A DNA stretch of 64,000 nucleotides from contig NC_015671.1 in NCBI RefSeq assembly GCF_000218545.1, forward strand, positions 3,162,001 to 3,226,000, in the 5' to 3' direction. Made by a program: the position numbers and the translations under genes. This document shows, one piece after another, positions 51,044 to 62,465 of the stretch (position 1 is its first letter; every line of letters begins with the position of its first letter). Origin of the DNA: Cellulomonas gilvus ATCC 13127. GTDB lineage: Bacteria; Actinomycetota; Actinomycetes; Actinomycetales; Cellulomonadaceae. Under the pieces are notes generated by a model. That model saw only the letters and a program-made list of their open reading frames with translations. It was not told the origin of the DNA and did no database searches.

Positions 51044-52686
51044 GCGCAACCCTCCAGGCCCGCCAGGTGGCCGCCGCGTTCGGCGACCGCGAGCTGTTCT
51101 CCGGGCTGGACCTGGTGGTGGCACCCGGCGACGTCGTCGGGCTCGTCGGGCCGAACGGTGCGGGCAAGACGACGCTGCTGCGGATACTCGCGGGCCTGCG
51201 TGCGCCCGAGTCCGGCGCGGTCGCGCTGTCCCCCGCGTCCGCGCAGGTCGGCTACCTGCGGCAGGAGGTGGAGCGCCGGTCCGACGAGAGCGTGCGTGCG
51301 TTCCTGGAGCGGCGCACCGGCGTGCACGACGCGCAGCGGGCGATGGACGCCACCGCGGACGCGCTCGCGAACGACGAGCCCGACGCCGCGGATGCGTTCA
51401 CGCATGCGCTCGAGCGCTGGATGGCGCTGGGCGGCGCGGACCTCGACGCGCGGCTCGGCGTCGTCGCCGACGACCTGGGCCTGGCCGTGGACCTCGGCCT
51501 GTCGATGACCGCGCTGTCCGGTGGGCAGGCCGCGCGCGTCGGGCTCGCGGCGCTGCTGCTGTCCCGGTTCGACCTGTACCTGCTCGACGAGCCGACCAAC
51601 GACCTGGACGCGGACGGGCTGTCCCGGCTCGAGGAGTTCGTCGCGCAGACGCAGGCGCCCGTCGTCGTGGTCTCGCACGACCGGGAGTTCCTGGCGCGGA
51701 CCGTCACCACGGTCGTCGAGATCGACCGGAGCCTGCAGCGCGTGGCCACGTACGGCGGCTCGTACGACGCCTACCTCGAGGAGCGCTCGACCGCGCGCCG
51801 CCAGGCACGCGAGGCCTACGAGGACTACGCGGGGCGCCGCGACGCGCTCGCCGCCCGCGCACGTATGCAGCGCGCCTGGATGGAGAAGGGCGTGCGCAAC
51901 GCGCGGCGCAAGGCCACCGACGGCGACAAGCACACCAAGCACCACCGGGGTGAGACCTCCGAGAAGCAGGCCGCCAAGGCCCGCCAGACCGACCGCGCGA
52001 TCGAGCGACTGGAGGTGGTGGCCGAGCCGCGCAAGGAGTGGCGCCTGCAGATGAGCATCGCCACGGCGCCGCGCTCGGGCGCGGTGGTCGCCACCGCGCG
52101 GGCCGCCGTGGTGCGGCGCGGCGACTTCACGCTGGGCCCCGTGGACCTCCAGCTCGACTGGCAGGACCGCGTGGCCGTCACCGGCCCCAACGGCGCCGGC
52201 AAGTCCACCCTCCTGGCGCTCCTGCTGGGCCGCGTCCGGCCGACCTCCGGCGCCGCGACGCTCGGCTCCGGCGTGCAGGTGGGCGAGGTGGACCAGGCGC
52301 GCGCCGCATTCGAGGGCGACCAGCCCGTGGGCGAGGCGTTCGCGCGCGAGGTCCCCGACTGGACCACCGCGGACGTACGGACGCTCCTGGCCTAGTTCGG
52401 GCTCGCGGGCCATCAGGTGGGCCGGCCCGCGGCGTCGCTGTCCCCCGGCGAGCGGACGCGGGCCGCGCTCGCGCTGCTGCAGGCCCGCGGCGTCAACCTG
52501 CTGGTGCTCGACGAGCCCACCAACCACCTGGACCTGCCCGCGATCGAGCAGCTCGAGCAGGCCATGGACTCGTTCGAGGGGACCGTCCTGCTGGTCACCC
52601 ACGACCGCCGCATGCTCGACACCGTCCGCCTCACGCGCCGCTGGCACGTCGAGGACGGACGCGTCACCGAGGTCACGCCCGACTGA
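51040..52686 (+). pseudogene. ABC-F ATPase gene interrupted by in-frame TAG
   Basis: Without the stop this would be a 548-residue ABC-F protein with two ATPase domains: Walker A GPNGAGKTT and GPNGAGKST, signatures LSGGQAAR and LSPGERTR, and Walker B LLDEPTNDLD and VLDEPTNHLD. A TAG at 52393-52395 after codon 451 cuts off the second signature and Walker B, in a stretch where relatives read about LLAKFGL; one change (AAG to TAG) would explain it. All other codons are intact in the same frame. ABC-F proteins act on ribosomes, some giving antibiotic resistance. Recent nonsense mutation, sequencing error or readthrough are the options. Confidence 0.85.
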
Positions 52687-52707
52687 GACCGCTCGAGGGA
52701 CCACGAT

Positions 52708-52746
52708 CCCGACGCGGTGTCGATATGATGCCGACACCGCGTCGGG
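52708..52746. promoter_or_regulatory. Perfect 15-bp dyad over a TATGAT -10 box: likely TetR operator
   Basis: CCCGACGCGGTGTCG (52708-52722) and its exact complement (52732-52746) flank a 9-base centre that contains TATGAT, a near-consensus -10. No good -35 is visible. It lies 38 bases upstream of the permease start, in front of a cassette with a TetR gene at its end, so repressor binding would cover the promoter. Confidence 0.75.
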
Positions 52747-52783
52747 AAATGCTCGGCGCGCGGCTACGAGAGGCCCGTGCCCC

Positions 52784-53914
52784 GTGTTCCTCGCCCGACG
52801 TGAACTCGCCTTCGCGCGCACCCGCTTCGGCCTCATGGGCGCGGTCGTCGCGCTCATCGCCGTGCTCATGGTCCTGTTGTCCGGCCTGTCCTCCGGCCTC
52901 GTCGTCGACGGCGTCTCCGGGCTGCTCCGCAGCCCGATCCAGGCCGTCGCGTTCGCCGAGGGCACGCGCACCGACTCCGCGTTCACGCGGTCCGAGGTGA
53001 CGAGCGAGCAGCGCGACGCCTGGGCCGCGCAGCCGGACGTCGCGGAGGCCGAGCTGCTGGGGACGTCGATCGTCAACGCCAAGAACGAGGACGGGACGCC
53101 GGTGGACCTGACGCTGTTCGGCGTCGAGCCCGGCGGCTTCGTCTCCCCCGCCGCCGCGGACGGGCGTGCGGTGACCGACGACGGCGAGGTGGTGCTCAGC
53201 ACCTCCGCGCGCGACCTGGGCATCGAGCTGGGCGACGTCATCACGCTGGACCGCCTGGGCACGACGCTCGAGGTGGTGGGCTTCACCGCCGACCAGCGCA
53301 CTTTCGGGCACGTGGACATCGCGTTCCTGTCCCTGCGCACGTGGCAGGAAGTGCATGCGGGCGCCGGACCGGGCGACCAGCTCACACCCGAGGCGTACCA
53401 GGTGGCCAGCGCCGTCGCGCTGCGCGGCCCCGGCGGGGCCACGCCGGACCTGGCCGCCGGCGACGCCGCCGCCGGGACGTCCGCGCGGACCATCGAGGAC
53501 GCCTTCGACTCCTCGCCCGGGTACAGCGCCGAGCTCATGACCATGCAGCTCATCCAGGCGTTCCTGTTCGCCATCTCCGCGCTCGTCGTCGGCGCGTTCT
53601 TCACCCTGTGGACGGTGCAGCGGACTCGTGAGCTCGCGGTGATGCGCGCGATCGGCGCCTCCACCCGCTACCTGCTGACTGACGGCCTCATGCAGGCGGC
53701 GATCCTGCTGGTCACCGCGGTCGGTGTCGGCGTCGCGATCGGGCTCGGCGCGGGGGCCGCGCTCGACGGCACCGGCATGCCGTTCGCGCTCGAGGCCGGA
53801 CCCGTCACGACCGGCGCCGCGCTGCTCCTGGGCCTCGGCCTCGTCGGCGCGGCCGTGGCCACCGCGCGCATCGCGACCGTCGACCCCGTCACCGCACTCG
53901 GAGAGAACCGATGA
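52784..53914 (+). CDS. ABC permease (FtsX family) of TetR-linked cassette
   Basis: 376 residues from GTG 52784, 9 bases after GAGAGG. An N-terminal helix (about 17-40), an extracellular region, and three C-terminal helices with VQRTRELAVMRAIGAS, the FtsX loop. Its stop overlaps the ATPase start (ATGA). It is probably part of a MacB-like exporter controlled by the dyad operator. Confidence 0.88.
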   Translation: MFLARRELAFARTRFGLMGAVVALIAVLMVLLSGLSSGLVVDGVSGLLRSPIQAVAFAEGTRTDSAFTRSEVTSEQRDAWAAQPDVAEAELLGTSIVNAKNEDGTPVDLTLFGVEPGGFVSPAAADGRAVTDDGEVVLSTSARDLGIELGDVITLDRLGTTLEVVGFTADQRTFGHVDIAFLSLRTWQEVHAGAGPGDQLTPEAYQVASAVALRGPGGATPDLAAGDAAAGTSARTIEDAFDSSPGYSAELMTMQLIQAFLFAISALVVGAFFTLWTVQRTRELAVMRAIGASTRYLLTDGLMQAAILLVTAVGVGVAIGLGAGAALDGTGMPFALEAGPVTTGAALLLGLGLVGAAVATARIATVDPVTALGENR

Positions 53915-54615
53915 CCACCACCTCCCCGCACCAGCCGGCCACTGCGACCCGGACCGGGCTGCGCCTGTCCGACGTCACCCTGACCTTCGGCGACGGAGAC
54001 CAGCAGGTCGCCGCGCTCGACCACGTGGACCTGGAGGTGGCACCCGGCGAGCTCGTCGCCGTCGTCGGACCCTCCGGGGCGGGCAAGTCGAGCCTGCTCG
54101 CCGTCGCCGGCGGGCTCGCCCACCCGACGTCCGGCGCGGTCGTCGTCGACGGGATCGACCTGACCGGGCTGCGCTCGCGTGCGCTCGCCGCGTTCCGCCG
54201 CGACCAGGTCGGCTTCGTCTTCCAGTCGGGAAACCTGGTGCCGGCCCTCACGGCCCTGGACCAACTGCGCCTGGTGGAGCGCATCACCGGCCGCCGCGCA
54301 CAGACCTCACCGGAAGCCCTGCTCGACGCGGTCGGCATGACCGACCGCGCGCACCGCCGGCCCGGCAAGCTGTCCGGCGGGGAACGTCAGCGCGTCGGGA
54401 TCGCGCGGGCCCTGGTCGCCTCGCCGTCCGTGCTCCTCGTCGACGAGCCCACCGCCGCGCTGGACCGGCGGCGCAGCCACGAGATCGTCGAGCTGCTGGC
54501 CCGCGAGACGCACGACGTGGGCGTCGCGACGGTCATGGTCACGCACGACCACGACGTGCTCGTCCACTGCGACCGCGTGCTCGAGATGGTGGACGGGCGC
54601 CTCTCGCCCGTGTGA
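53911..54615 (+). CDS. ABC ATP-binding protein of TetR-linked cassette
   Basis: 234 residues. Walker A GPSGAGKSS, Q-loop FVFQSGNL, signature LSGGERQR, Walker B VLLVDEPTAALD and H-loop MVTHDHD are intact. It is translationally coupled to the permease. Confidence 0.92.
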   Translation: MTTTSPHQPATATRTGLRLSDVTLTFGDGDQQVAALDHVDLEVAPGELVAVVGPSGAGKSSLLAVAGGLAHPTSGAVVVDGIDLTGLRSRALAAFRRDQVGFVFQSGNLVPALTALDQLRLVERITGRRAQTSPEALLDAVGMTDRAHRRPGKLSGGERQRVGIARALVASPSVLLVDEPTAALDRRRSHEIVELLARETHDVGVATVMVTHDHDVLVHCDRVLEMVDGRLSPV

Positions 54616-54617
54616 CC

Positions 54618-54658
54618 GCGACGGCGGCCGCGGATCAGGCGGTCCCGGCCGCCGTCGC
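54618..54658. terminator. Bidirectional terminator
   Basis: A 13-base perfect stem GCGACGGCGGCCG (arms 54618-54630 and 54646-54658) between the convergent ATPase and TetR genes, overlapping the TetR 3' end. Confidence 0.7.
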
Positions 54659-55234
54659 CAGATCGCGCAGGTACGGCTCGACCACCGCGGCCGCCGACGC
54701 GTACGCCCGCTCCAGGTCGCCCGTCTCCTCGACGTGCCGGGACGCCGCGTGCACCACCGCGTTGATCAGCTCCGTGGTCAGCGCCACGTCGGCCGCGCCC
54801 AGCTCCTGCAGCGCCGCCCGCACCGGGACCAGCAACTCCTCGTGGAACGCGCGCGACCGCCGCGCCAGGTCCTCCGACGCCGCGACCGACGCGAGCGTCC
54901 GCGCGAGCGCGTGCTCGCCGTCGGCCACCAGCTCGAGGTTGACCCGCACGTAGGCCAGCACGCGCTCCGCGGGCCGCTCGGCCGCCGCGAGCCCCACCGC
55001 CAGCCGCTCCTGCCAGCGCGGGAACGAGTCCGCCACCACCGCGCGCAGCAGGTCCTCACGCGACGTGTAGTACTGGTAGACGCTCGACCGCGAGAGCCCC
55101 GCCACCTGACCCACCGCCGCGAGCGTGGGGACCCGGTCCGGCGCCGCCGTCAGCAGCTCCCGCGCCGCGTCCAGCAACGCCCGCTCACGAACCGCGCGAT
55201 GCTCCGCCACCGTGGGGGCGTCGATGCGTGGCAT
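54635..55234 (-). CDS. TetR-family repressor
   Basis: 199 residues. The N-terminal helix-turn-helix reads PTLAAVGQVAGLSRSSVYQYYTSREDLLRAV; the C-terminal ligand domain is helical. A GGGAGGG site precedes ATG 55234. It is convergent with the FtsX/ATPase cassette and is the natural candidate to bind the dyad at 52708. No matching dyad was seen upstream of its own gene. Confidence 0.9.
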   Translation of the reverse strand: MPRIDAPTVAEHRAVRERALLDAARELLTAAPDRVPTLAAVGQVAGLSRSSVYQYYTSREDLLRAVVADSFPRWQERLAVGLAAAERPAERVLAYVRVNLELVADGEHALARTLASVAASEDLARRSRAFHEELLVPVRAALQELGAADVALTTELINAVVHAASRHVEETGDLERAYASAAAVVEPYLRDLATAAGTA

Positions 55235-55339
55235 GCCGTCCCTCCCTGATCACGGTCCCGCGGCCCTCCGCCGAGCCGCAGGCCAGGATCCCACGCTCCC
55301 TACGTGGACGTGCACGCCCGAGCAGGTCGTAGATCAAGA

Positions 55340-55363
55340 TGTCCGGAGAAGCGGGTCAAGCTC
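55340..55363 (-). mobile_element. Solitary IS3 terminal repeat
   Basis: TGTCCGGAGAAGCGGG and flanking bases match the reverse complement of the IS end at 30641-30664 in 22 of 24 positions. No transposase frame adjoins it, so it is the scar of a lost or deleted element. Confidence 0.65.
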
Positions 55364-55416
55364 CGCCCTCGTCACCAAGACCAAACTCCGCGCCCTGACC
55401 ACCGACGCCAGCTGAC

Positions 55417-55884
55417 TCAGGACGTCTTTCCGGTCTCGAACATCAACTGCCCAAGGCCGGCTCGCATCTGAAGAAAGTCGGCGATCTGCTGAGCGTGGTC
55501 AAGGTCGAGCGCGTCGATCGCGAGCAGCGTCGCCGAGGACCACTCGACCACGGCACCGAGCTCGGTGAGTCGCTCGACGATCTCCTCCCGCGGATGCGCC
55601 GAGCGCCCGAAGTAGGCGCGGAACACATAGTGACCCGACGGCTGGACAACCGTGTCCAGCACGTACCTGCGGCCGTGAGCCTCCCGCGTCTGCACGACGT
55701 CACCCAGCGCGACGTCGTAGAGGAAGAACGGGATGCAGCACAGCTCGAAAGTGTCCTCGGAGACCTGGCGTGCCCAGAGCTGCTCGAAGCGACCCTCCTC
55801 GGGAAGCTTGGCGTTGATGACGAAGTTGGCCTTCTCGCGCCACGCCGGCCCTGAGTGCGTCGAGAACTTCTCCGCGGCCGTCAC
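55417..55884 (-). CDS. DUF4265-family protein, possible immunity protein
   Basis: 155 residues from GTG 55884, overlapping the HNH gene stop (GTGA). The pattern LWARQV...FELCCIPFFLYDVALGDVV...PSGHYVFRAYF is that of DUF4265. There is no signal peptide, so it is cytoplasmic. DUF4265 genes often stand next to toxin-like genes, and here one follows directly after a nuclease gene. The immunity role is inferred from position. Confidence 0.75.
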   Translation of the reverse strand: MTAAEKFSTHSGPAWREKANFVINAKLPEEGRFEQLWARQVSEDTFELCCIPFFLYDVALGDVVQTREAHGRRYVLDTVVQPSGHYVFRAYFGRSAHPREEIVERLTELGAVVEWSSATLLAIDALDLDHAQQIADFLQMRAGLGQLMFETGKTS

Positions 55885-56432
55885 GAGCCCAGATCCCACC
55901 ACGACGGCGGCCAGGGCCCCTCGTACCCAGCGGGTGGGTTCACGGGGAAGTCCCGGCTGTTCTTGGAGTTATTGCACCAGGGGCAGGTGGTCTGGCCGTT
56001 CTCCACGGTGGCGTTGCCACCACGAGACCTCGGAATCACATGATCGACCTGCGGGCTATCCGTCTCCATGCGGCAGTAGACACACGTGCTCGGATTGTCC
56101 TGGAGCACCTCTTCGCGTACCGACCCGGGGAACCTCTGGCCCGCAGTAGGACCACCAGAGGAACCAGGCTTGATCGCAGGGATCGCGTCGCCTGCGGTGT
56201 TTGCGGCAACTACGTCGTCGCGGGCGAAGGCAGGGCTTGCCCACGACCCGACTGCCGGCCCCGCAGGCGACCCGCGCACGTACGTCGTCGTTGCGCTCTG
56301 CGACGACGGCAGCGCGGGTGCGTCGTAGGCGTAGGCGACCGCGTCGTAGGCGTAGGCGGGCGTCGCAGCGGAGTCGGGCCCGACGACCAGGACACCGAGC
56401 ATGGCGACCAGCGATGCGAGGAGCCACTTCAT
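55881..56432 (-). CDS. Secreted HNH nuclease, polymorphic-toxin-like
   Basis: 183 residues from ATG 56432. A signal peptide (MKWLLASLVAMLGVLVV) is followed by a low-complexity region with AYAYDA repeats and then GSSGGPTAGQRFPGSV, a junction typical of toxin C-termini. The HNH domain has zinc pairs CVYC and CPWC, catalytic DHVIPRSRGG, and N in VENGQTTCPWCNNSKNSRDF. It would cut DNA outside or in a target cell. It overlaps both neighbours by 4 bases, in an operon with two putative immunity genes. Confidence 0.8.
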   Translation of the reverse strand: MKWLLASLVAMLGVLVVGPDSAATPAYAYDAVAYAYDAPALPSSQSATTTYVRGSPAGPAVGSWASPAFARDDVVAANTAGDAIPAIKPGSSGGPTAGQRFPGSVREEVLQDNPSTCVYCRMETDSPQVDHVIPRSRGGNATVENGQTTCPWCNNSKNSRDFPVNPPAGYEGPWPPSWWDLGS

Positions 56433-56800
56433 TCGAGCGACTCTCTCGCCAACACAGCTCGGCCGATCTCGTCGCCAGCGGACGTGTTGGCAAGCCACAC
56501 CACAGAACCGGGCGTCGGAACGTCCTCGCCCCACTCGTCGAGCCAATCGCGCCGGATGCGGTCGGCGGCTTCCTCGGCGCTGCCAGGCCAGGGGATGTGC
56601 TCACCAGCTATGACATCACCGGCAACCATCAACCCCTCGTCCAGGACTTCGGCGATCAGCCCGAGCGTGTAGTCCCTGAGCGCCACGGGGTCTTCTGCAC
56701 CGCCCAACCGTGCCGACATCAGCGCCCAGCCCGCGTCAGCCCAGTCGTCGAGGCCGCCGACGAGGAGATCCTCCTTGGGGGTCCTTCGCATGCTTGTCAC
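56429..56800 (-). CDS. Conserved small protein, possible immunity protein
   Basis: 123 residues from GTG 56800 (GTGA overlap with the upstream stop); ATG 56791 is an alternative. An acidic helical protein with the pattern LDDWADAGWALM...LGLIAEVLDEGLMVAGDV...VWLANTSAGDEI. I recall this type as a common actinobacterial family of unknown function near toxin genes. It directly precedes the HNH gene. Its acidity and size fit a nuclease inhibitor; this is inference. Confidence 0.65.
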   Translation of the reverse strand: MTSMRRTPKEDLLVGGLDDWADAGWALMSARLGGAEDPVALRDYTLGLIAEVLDEGLMVAGDVIAGEHIPWPGSAEEAADRIRRDWLDEWGEDVPTPGSVVWLANTSAGDEIGRAVLARESLE

Positions 56801-57090
56801 TCGTCCACGTGGATTCGATAACGGGAACCGTCCGGCATCCGAACGTCGATCGTCGGGCCGCCGCTCTTCGATGAGCTTCGGAGTCCGACCTGAGCACCGT
56901 TGTTTCGGGGCGCCACGGTCACCTGCGGTGTGGCAGTCCAGCCGGACGGAGCAGGATCCGCGCTGTACGGCGCCGGCGCACCTACCGACGCAGCGACGGC
57001 CTCTCCGGGAGGCACGACCGCTACAACACCCAGCACCACGCCCATAGCGGCAACCAACCCGATCCAAGCCCGCAGACCCCCTGCACGCAC
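56797..57090 (-). CDS. Small secreted protein heading the HNH operon
   Basis: 97 residues from GTG 57090, preceded by GTGGGGAG. A signal peptide (WIGLVAAMGVVLGVVAVVPP...AVA) leads to a beta-rich mature part of about 60 residues with PQVTVAPRNNGAQVGLRSSS and ending SRYRIHVDE. No family recognised. The frame is open further upstream, but those codons carry no start with a good site. Confidence 0.5.
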   Translation of the reverse strand: MRAGGLRAWIGLVAAMGVVLGVVAVVPPGEAVAASVGAPAPYSADPAPSGWTATPQVTVAPRNNGAQVGLRSSSKSGGPTIDVRMPDGSRYRIHVDE

Positions 57091-57601
57091 GCTCCACTCC
57101 CCACGGTCGGTCGGCTGGCCGTTCCAGCCGGTTACGCTCGCGCCGCCGGGGAAGTCACGTCGCCCCTCGATCGCTCTGGCGGGCCGATTGGGCTCGGCCG
57201 AGCGCCCGGCGACTCCATTCGTACCACCTTGAGATCGTCGGGAACCCGGCCTGGCCCAGGTAGGCGCGTCCAGCGCTCGATCGCCCCCATAGATCACCCA
57301 GATGGCCCAGATGCGCACCGCCTGCCGCCAAGGTCGGCCCGCGCGGCAGGCCGGCCGCATCGGTGCGGAACAAGCGGGGACGCACGGACCGACTGCGCGC
57401 TGGCCCGAGGCGGCTACACGAAGCGGAGGAGCATGGTGTTGTGGTTCACGACATCGTTCGTAGGTGCCGGGGGAGCCTGGTCAGGCCCTCGACTCCACCG
57501 CGCCTTGGACCGAGCCACCCCCGCACACCGCCTACCACACCCGCCCCAAGGTGCCCGGCGAAGCAGGTCCGGCTCGCTCCGCCAGGCGGGGAGAAATCGG
57601 A
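57091..57601. other. Gene-free stretch between HNH operon and nrdF
   Basis: About 510 bases with no convincing gene. It should contain the HNH operon promoter on the minus strand and the end of the nrd transcript. The open frames here have poor composition and no recognisable domains. Confidence 0.5.
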
Positions 57602-59379
<1,778 letters not shown>

Positions 59380-59397
59380 CACGCGTTCGGCTCCGAG

Positions 59398-61545
59398 TCA
59401 CAACATGCAGGAGACGCAATTTTCAACTTCCGTCCCCTCGAGGGCGAGCTGGCGGAGGCGGATGTAGTAGATCGTCTTGATGCCCTTGCGCCAGGCGTAG
59501 ATCTGCGCCTTGTTCAGGTCACGCGTGGTGGCGGTGTCCTTGAAGAACAGCGTCAGCGACAGGCCCTGGTCCACGTGCTGCGTGGCCTCGGCGTAGGTGT
59601 CGATGATCTTCTCGTAGCCGATCTCGTACGCGTCCTGGTAGTACTCCAGGTTGTCGTTCGTCATGAACGGCGCCGGGTAGTAGACGCGGCCGATCTTGCC
59701 TTCCTTGCGGATCTCGATCTTCGACGCGATCGGGTGGATCGAGCTCGTCGAGTGGTTGATGTAGGAGATCGAGCCCGTCGGCGGGACGGCCTGCAGGTTC
59801 TGGTTGTAGATCCCGTGCTCCTTGACCAGCGCCGCGAGCTCGCGCCAGTCGTCCTGCGTCGGGATGTGGATGCCGGCCTGGGCGAACAGGTCGCGCACGC
59901 GCTCGGTGCGGGGCGCCCACTCACGCTCGACGTACTTCTCGAAGTACTCGCCGCTCGCGTACTTCGACTTCTCGAAGCCGTAGAACGCGGTGCCGCGCTC
60001 CTGCGCCAGGAGGTTCGAGGCGCGGATGGCGTGGTAGGCCACCGTGTAGAAGTAGATGTTCGTGAAGTCGAGGCCCTCGTCGGAGCCGTAGAAGATCCGC
60101 TCACGCGCCAGGTAGCCGTGCAGGTTCATCTGGCCCAGGCCGATCGCGTGCCCGCCGCGGTTGGCGCGCTTGATCGACGGGACGGACTCGATGTCCGTCT
60201 GGTCGGAGACGGCGGTGAGCGCGCGGATCGCGGTCTCCACCGACTTGCCGAAGTCGGGCGAGTCCATCGCCAGGGCGATGTTCATCGAGCCGAGGTTGCA
60301 GGAGATGTCCCGGCCGACGTGGTCGTAGGACAGGTCCTCGTTGAACGTCGACGGCGTCGAGACCTGCAGGATCTCCGAGCACAGGTTCGAGTGCGTGATC
60401 TTGCCCTCGATGGGGTTGGCCCGGTTCACCGTGTCCTCGAACATGACGTACGGGTAGCCGGACTCGAACTGGATCTCCGCGAGCGTCTGGAAGAACTCGC
60501 GCGCGCTGATCTTGGTCTTGCGGATCCGTGCGTCGTCGACCATCTCGTAGTACTTCTCGGTCACGTCGATGTCCGCGAACGGCTTGCCGTACACGCGCTC
60601 GACGTCGTACGGCGAGAACAGGTACATCGGCTCGTTCTTCTTGGCGAGCTCGAACGTGATGTCCGGGATCACGACGCCCAGCGAGAGCGTCTTGATGCGG
60701 ATCTTCTCGTCCGCGTTCTCGCGCTTGGTGTCCAGGAACCGGTAGATGTCCGGGTGGTGCGCGTGCAGGTACACCGCGCCGGCACCCTGGCGCGCACCCA
60801 GCTGGTTGGCGTAGGAGAACGAGTCCTCGAGGAGCTTCATGACGGGGATCACGCCCGAGCTCTGGTTCTCGATGTGCTTGATCGGCGCGCCGTGCTCACG
60901 CACGTTCGACAGCAGGAGGGCCACGCCGCCGCCGCGCTTGGACAGCTGCAGCGCGGAGTTGATGCCGCGCGCGATGGACTCCATGTTGTCCTCGATGCGC
61001 AGCAGGAAGCAGGAGACGGGCTCGCCGCGCTGCGCCTTGCCGAGGTTGAGGAACGTGGGCGTGGCGGGCTGGAACCGGCCGGACACGATCTCGTCGACCA
61101 GCGAGATCGCGTAGTCCTGGTCGCCCTCGGCGAGCGCGAGCGCCACCATGCAGACGCGGTCCTCGAACCGCTCCAGGTAGCGCTTCCCGTCGAACGTCTT
61201 CAGCGTGTACGACGTGTAGTACTTGAACGCCCCGAGGAACGTCTGGAAGCGGAACTTCTTCGAGTACGCGTACTGGAACAGCGTCTTGATGAACGCGCGG
61301 TCGTACTGCGCGAGCACCGCCGGGTCGTAGTACTTGTTCTCGACGAGGTAGTCGAGCTTCTCCTCCAGGTCGTGGAAGAACACCGTGTTCTGGTTCACGT
61401 GCTGGAGGAAGTACGCGCGGGCCGCCTCGCGGTCCTTGTCGAACTGGATCTTCCCGTCAGCGCCGTACAGGTTCAGCATGGCGTTGAGGGCGTGGTAGTC
61501 CAGGCCCGACGCCTCTACGCGGAGATCAGTGACTGTCGCTGCCAC
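59398..61545 (-). CDS. nrdE: Class Ib ribonucleotide reductase large subunit
   Basis: 715 residues from GTG 61545, overlapping nrdI by 31 bases. Active-site segments include [25 protein letters not shown] and the C-terminal redox pair CVSC. The short N-terminus without an ATP cone fits class Ib. It reduces ribonucleotides with electrons from NrdH. Codon reading is intact throughout, without intein motifs. Confidence 0.97.
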   Translation of the reverse strand: MAATVTDLRVEASGLDYHALNAMLNLYGADGKIQFDKDREAARAYFLQHVNQNTVFFHDLEEKLDYLVENKYYDPAVLAQYDRAFIKTLFQYAYSKKFRFQTFLGAFKYYTSYTLKTFDGKRYLERFEDRVCMVALALAEGDQDYAISLVDEIVSGRFQPATPTFLNLGKAQRGEPVSCFLLRIEDNMESIARGINSALQLSKRGGGVALLLSNVREHGAPIKHIENQSSGVIPVMKLLEDSFSYANQLGARQGAGAVYLHAHHPDIYRFLDTKRENADEKIRIKTLSLGVVIPDITFELAKKNEPMYLFSPYDVERVYGKPFADIDVTEKYYEMVDDARIRKTKISAREFFQTLAEIQFESGYPYVMFEDTVNRANPIEGKITHSNLCSEILQVSTPSTFNEDLSYDHVGRDISCNLGSMNIALAMDSPDFGKSVETAIRALTAVSDQTDIESVPSIKRANRGGHAIGLGQMNLHGYLARERIFYGSDEGLDFTNIYFYTVAYHAIRASNLLAQERGTAFYGFEKSKYASGEYFEKYVEREWAPRTERVRDLFAQAGIHIPTQDDWRELAALVKEHGIYNQNLQAVPPTGSISYINHSTSSIHPIASKIEIRKEGKIGRVYYPAPFMTNDNLEYYQDAYEIGYEKIIDTYAEATQHVDQGLSLTLFFKDTATTRDLNKAQIYAWRKGIKTIYYIRLRQLALEGTEVENCVSCML

Positions 61546-61931
61546 AACCGTTCCAATCCGTCTCGGACGCGGAGCACGTCCTCGTTCGTTCCCATGAGCT
61601 CGAAGCCGTACAGGTAGGGGACGCGGCACTTGGCCGCGACGATCTCCCCCGCGATGCAGTACGCCTCGCCGAAGTTCGTGTTGCCCGCGGCGATGACGCC
61701 GCGGATGAGTGCCCGGTTGGCCGCGTCGTTGAGGAACTTCACGACCTGCCGCGGCACCGCACCACCCTCGTTGCCGCCTCCGTACGTGGGCACCACCAGC
61801 ACGTACGGCTCTGTGACGTGCAGGAAGGGCTCCGTCGGACGCAACGGGATCCGCTGGGCCGGCAGGCCCAGCTTCTCCACGAAGCGGTGCGTGTTGTTCG
61901 ACGCCGAGGAGAAGTAGACGAGCGAGCTCAT
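61515..61931 (-). CDS. nrdI: Flavodoxin-like ribonucleotide reductase maturation protein
   Basis: 138 residues from ATG 61931. The FMN loop [15 protein letters not shown] and the segments [13 protein letters not shown] and [11 protein letters not shown] are typical. NrdI supplies the oxidant that activates the Mn2-tyrosyl cofactor of NrdF. Confidence 0.95.
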   Translation of the reverse strand: MSSLVYFSSASNNTHRFVEKLGLPAQRIPLRPTEPFLHVTEPYVLVVPTYGGGNEGGAVPRQVVKFLNDAANRALIRGVIAAGNTNFGEAYCIAGEIVAAKCRVPYLYGFELMGTNEDVLRVRDGLERLWQRQSLISA

Positions 61932-62001
61932 CGGTGCCCCCACGGGGTCGGACGGACGTCGATCCGGTGCGCCGGGACGCTGCCCGGCGAGTGCCGTCGC
62001 C

Positions 62002-62250
62002 TCAGGCGACGGTGACGGCCTCGAGACGCTCCGCGAGCGCCTTGATGCGGTCGGGGCGGTAGCCCGACCAGTGGTCGCCGTCGACGATGACCACGGGAGC
62101 CTGCAGGTGGCCGAGCGACATCACGTAGTCGCGGGCGTCCGCGTCCTCGCTGATGTCGACCACCGTGTAGTCCGCACCGAGCTTGTCGAGCGCACGGTAC
62201 GTCGCGTTGCACTGCACGCACGCGGGCTTGCTGTAGACCGTGATCGTCAT
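62002..62250 (-). CDS. nrdH: Glutaredoxin-like electron donor of class Ib RNR
   Basis: 82 residues from ATG 62250, preceded by GGGGAGAG. Redox motif CVQC and the NrdH C-terminal [12 protein letters not shown] are present. It is the first gene of the operon, 70 bases before nrdI, and delivers electrons from thioredoxin reductase to NrdE. Confidence 0.95.
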   Translation of the reverse strand: MTITVYSKPACVQCNATYRALDKLGADYTVVDISEDADARDYVMSLGHLQAPVVIVDGDHWSGYRPDRIKALAERLEAVTVA

Positions 62251-62383
62251 CGTGCTCTCCCCGGAGACTTGAGGTGGAACTGAAGCTGCGCGGCGACCCT
62301 GAAGACCTTCTGCGAGCGCCCGCGGCGACCCTCTACGGGGCTTCCGACGACCACTCGGCACCCCGGCCGATCGCGTGAGGAAG

Positions 62384-62431
62384 ACACTACACCTTGTGTC
62401 TGACACCGCAACGAACCACTAGGTGTTGTGT
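62384..62431 (-). promoter_or_regulatory. Two NrdR boxes overlapping the nrdHIEF promoter
   Basis: Box 1 ACACTACACCTTGTGT (62384-62399) and box 2 CCACTAGGTGTTGTGT (62416-62431) start 32 bases apart, about three helical turns, the usual NrdR spacing. On the minus strand TTGCGG (62406-62411) and TAGTGT (62384-62389) are separated by 16 bases and could be the -35 and -10, so box 1 covers the -10. The leader to nrdH is then about 125 bases. Confidence 0.8.
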
Positions 62432-62465
62432 TACACGGCTGTGGTTTTTCACCCTGGTGGACGAC

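Noticed and set aside
52708-52746. Dyad read as the terminator of the ABC-F gene
   Set aside because: The loop contains TATGAT, there is no T-rich tail, and a TetR-linked cassette follows, so an operator fits better.
55364-55416. Transposase C-terminus beside the solitary IS end
   Set aside because: The short frame ending LRALTTDAS is too small and matches nothing I can name.
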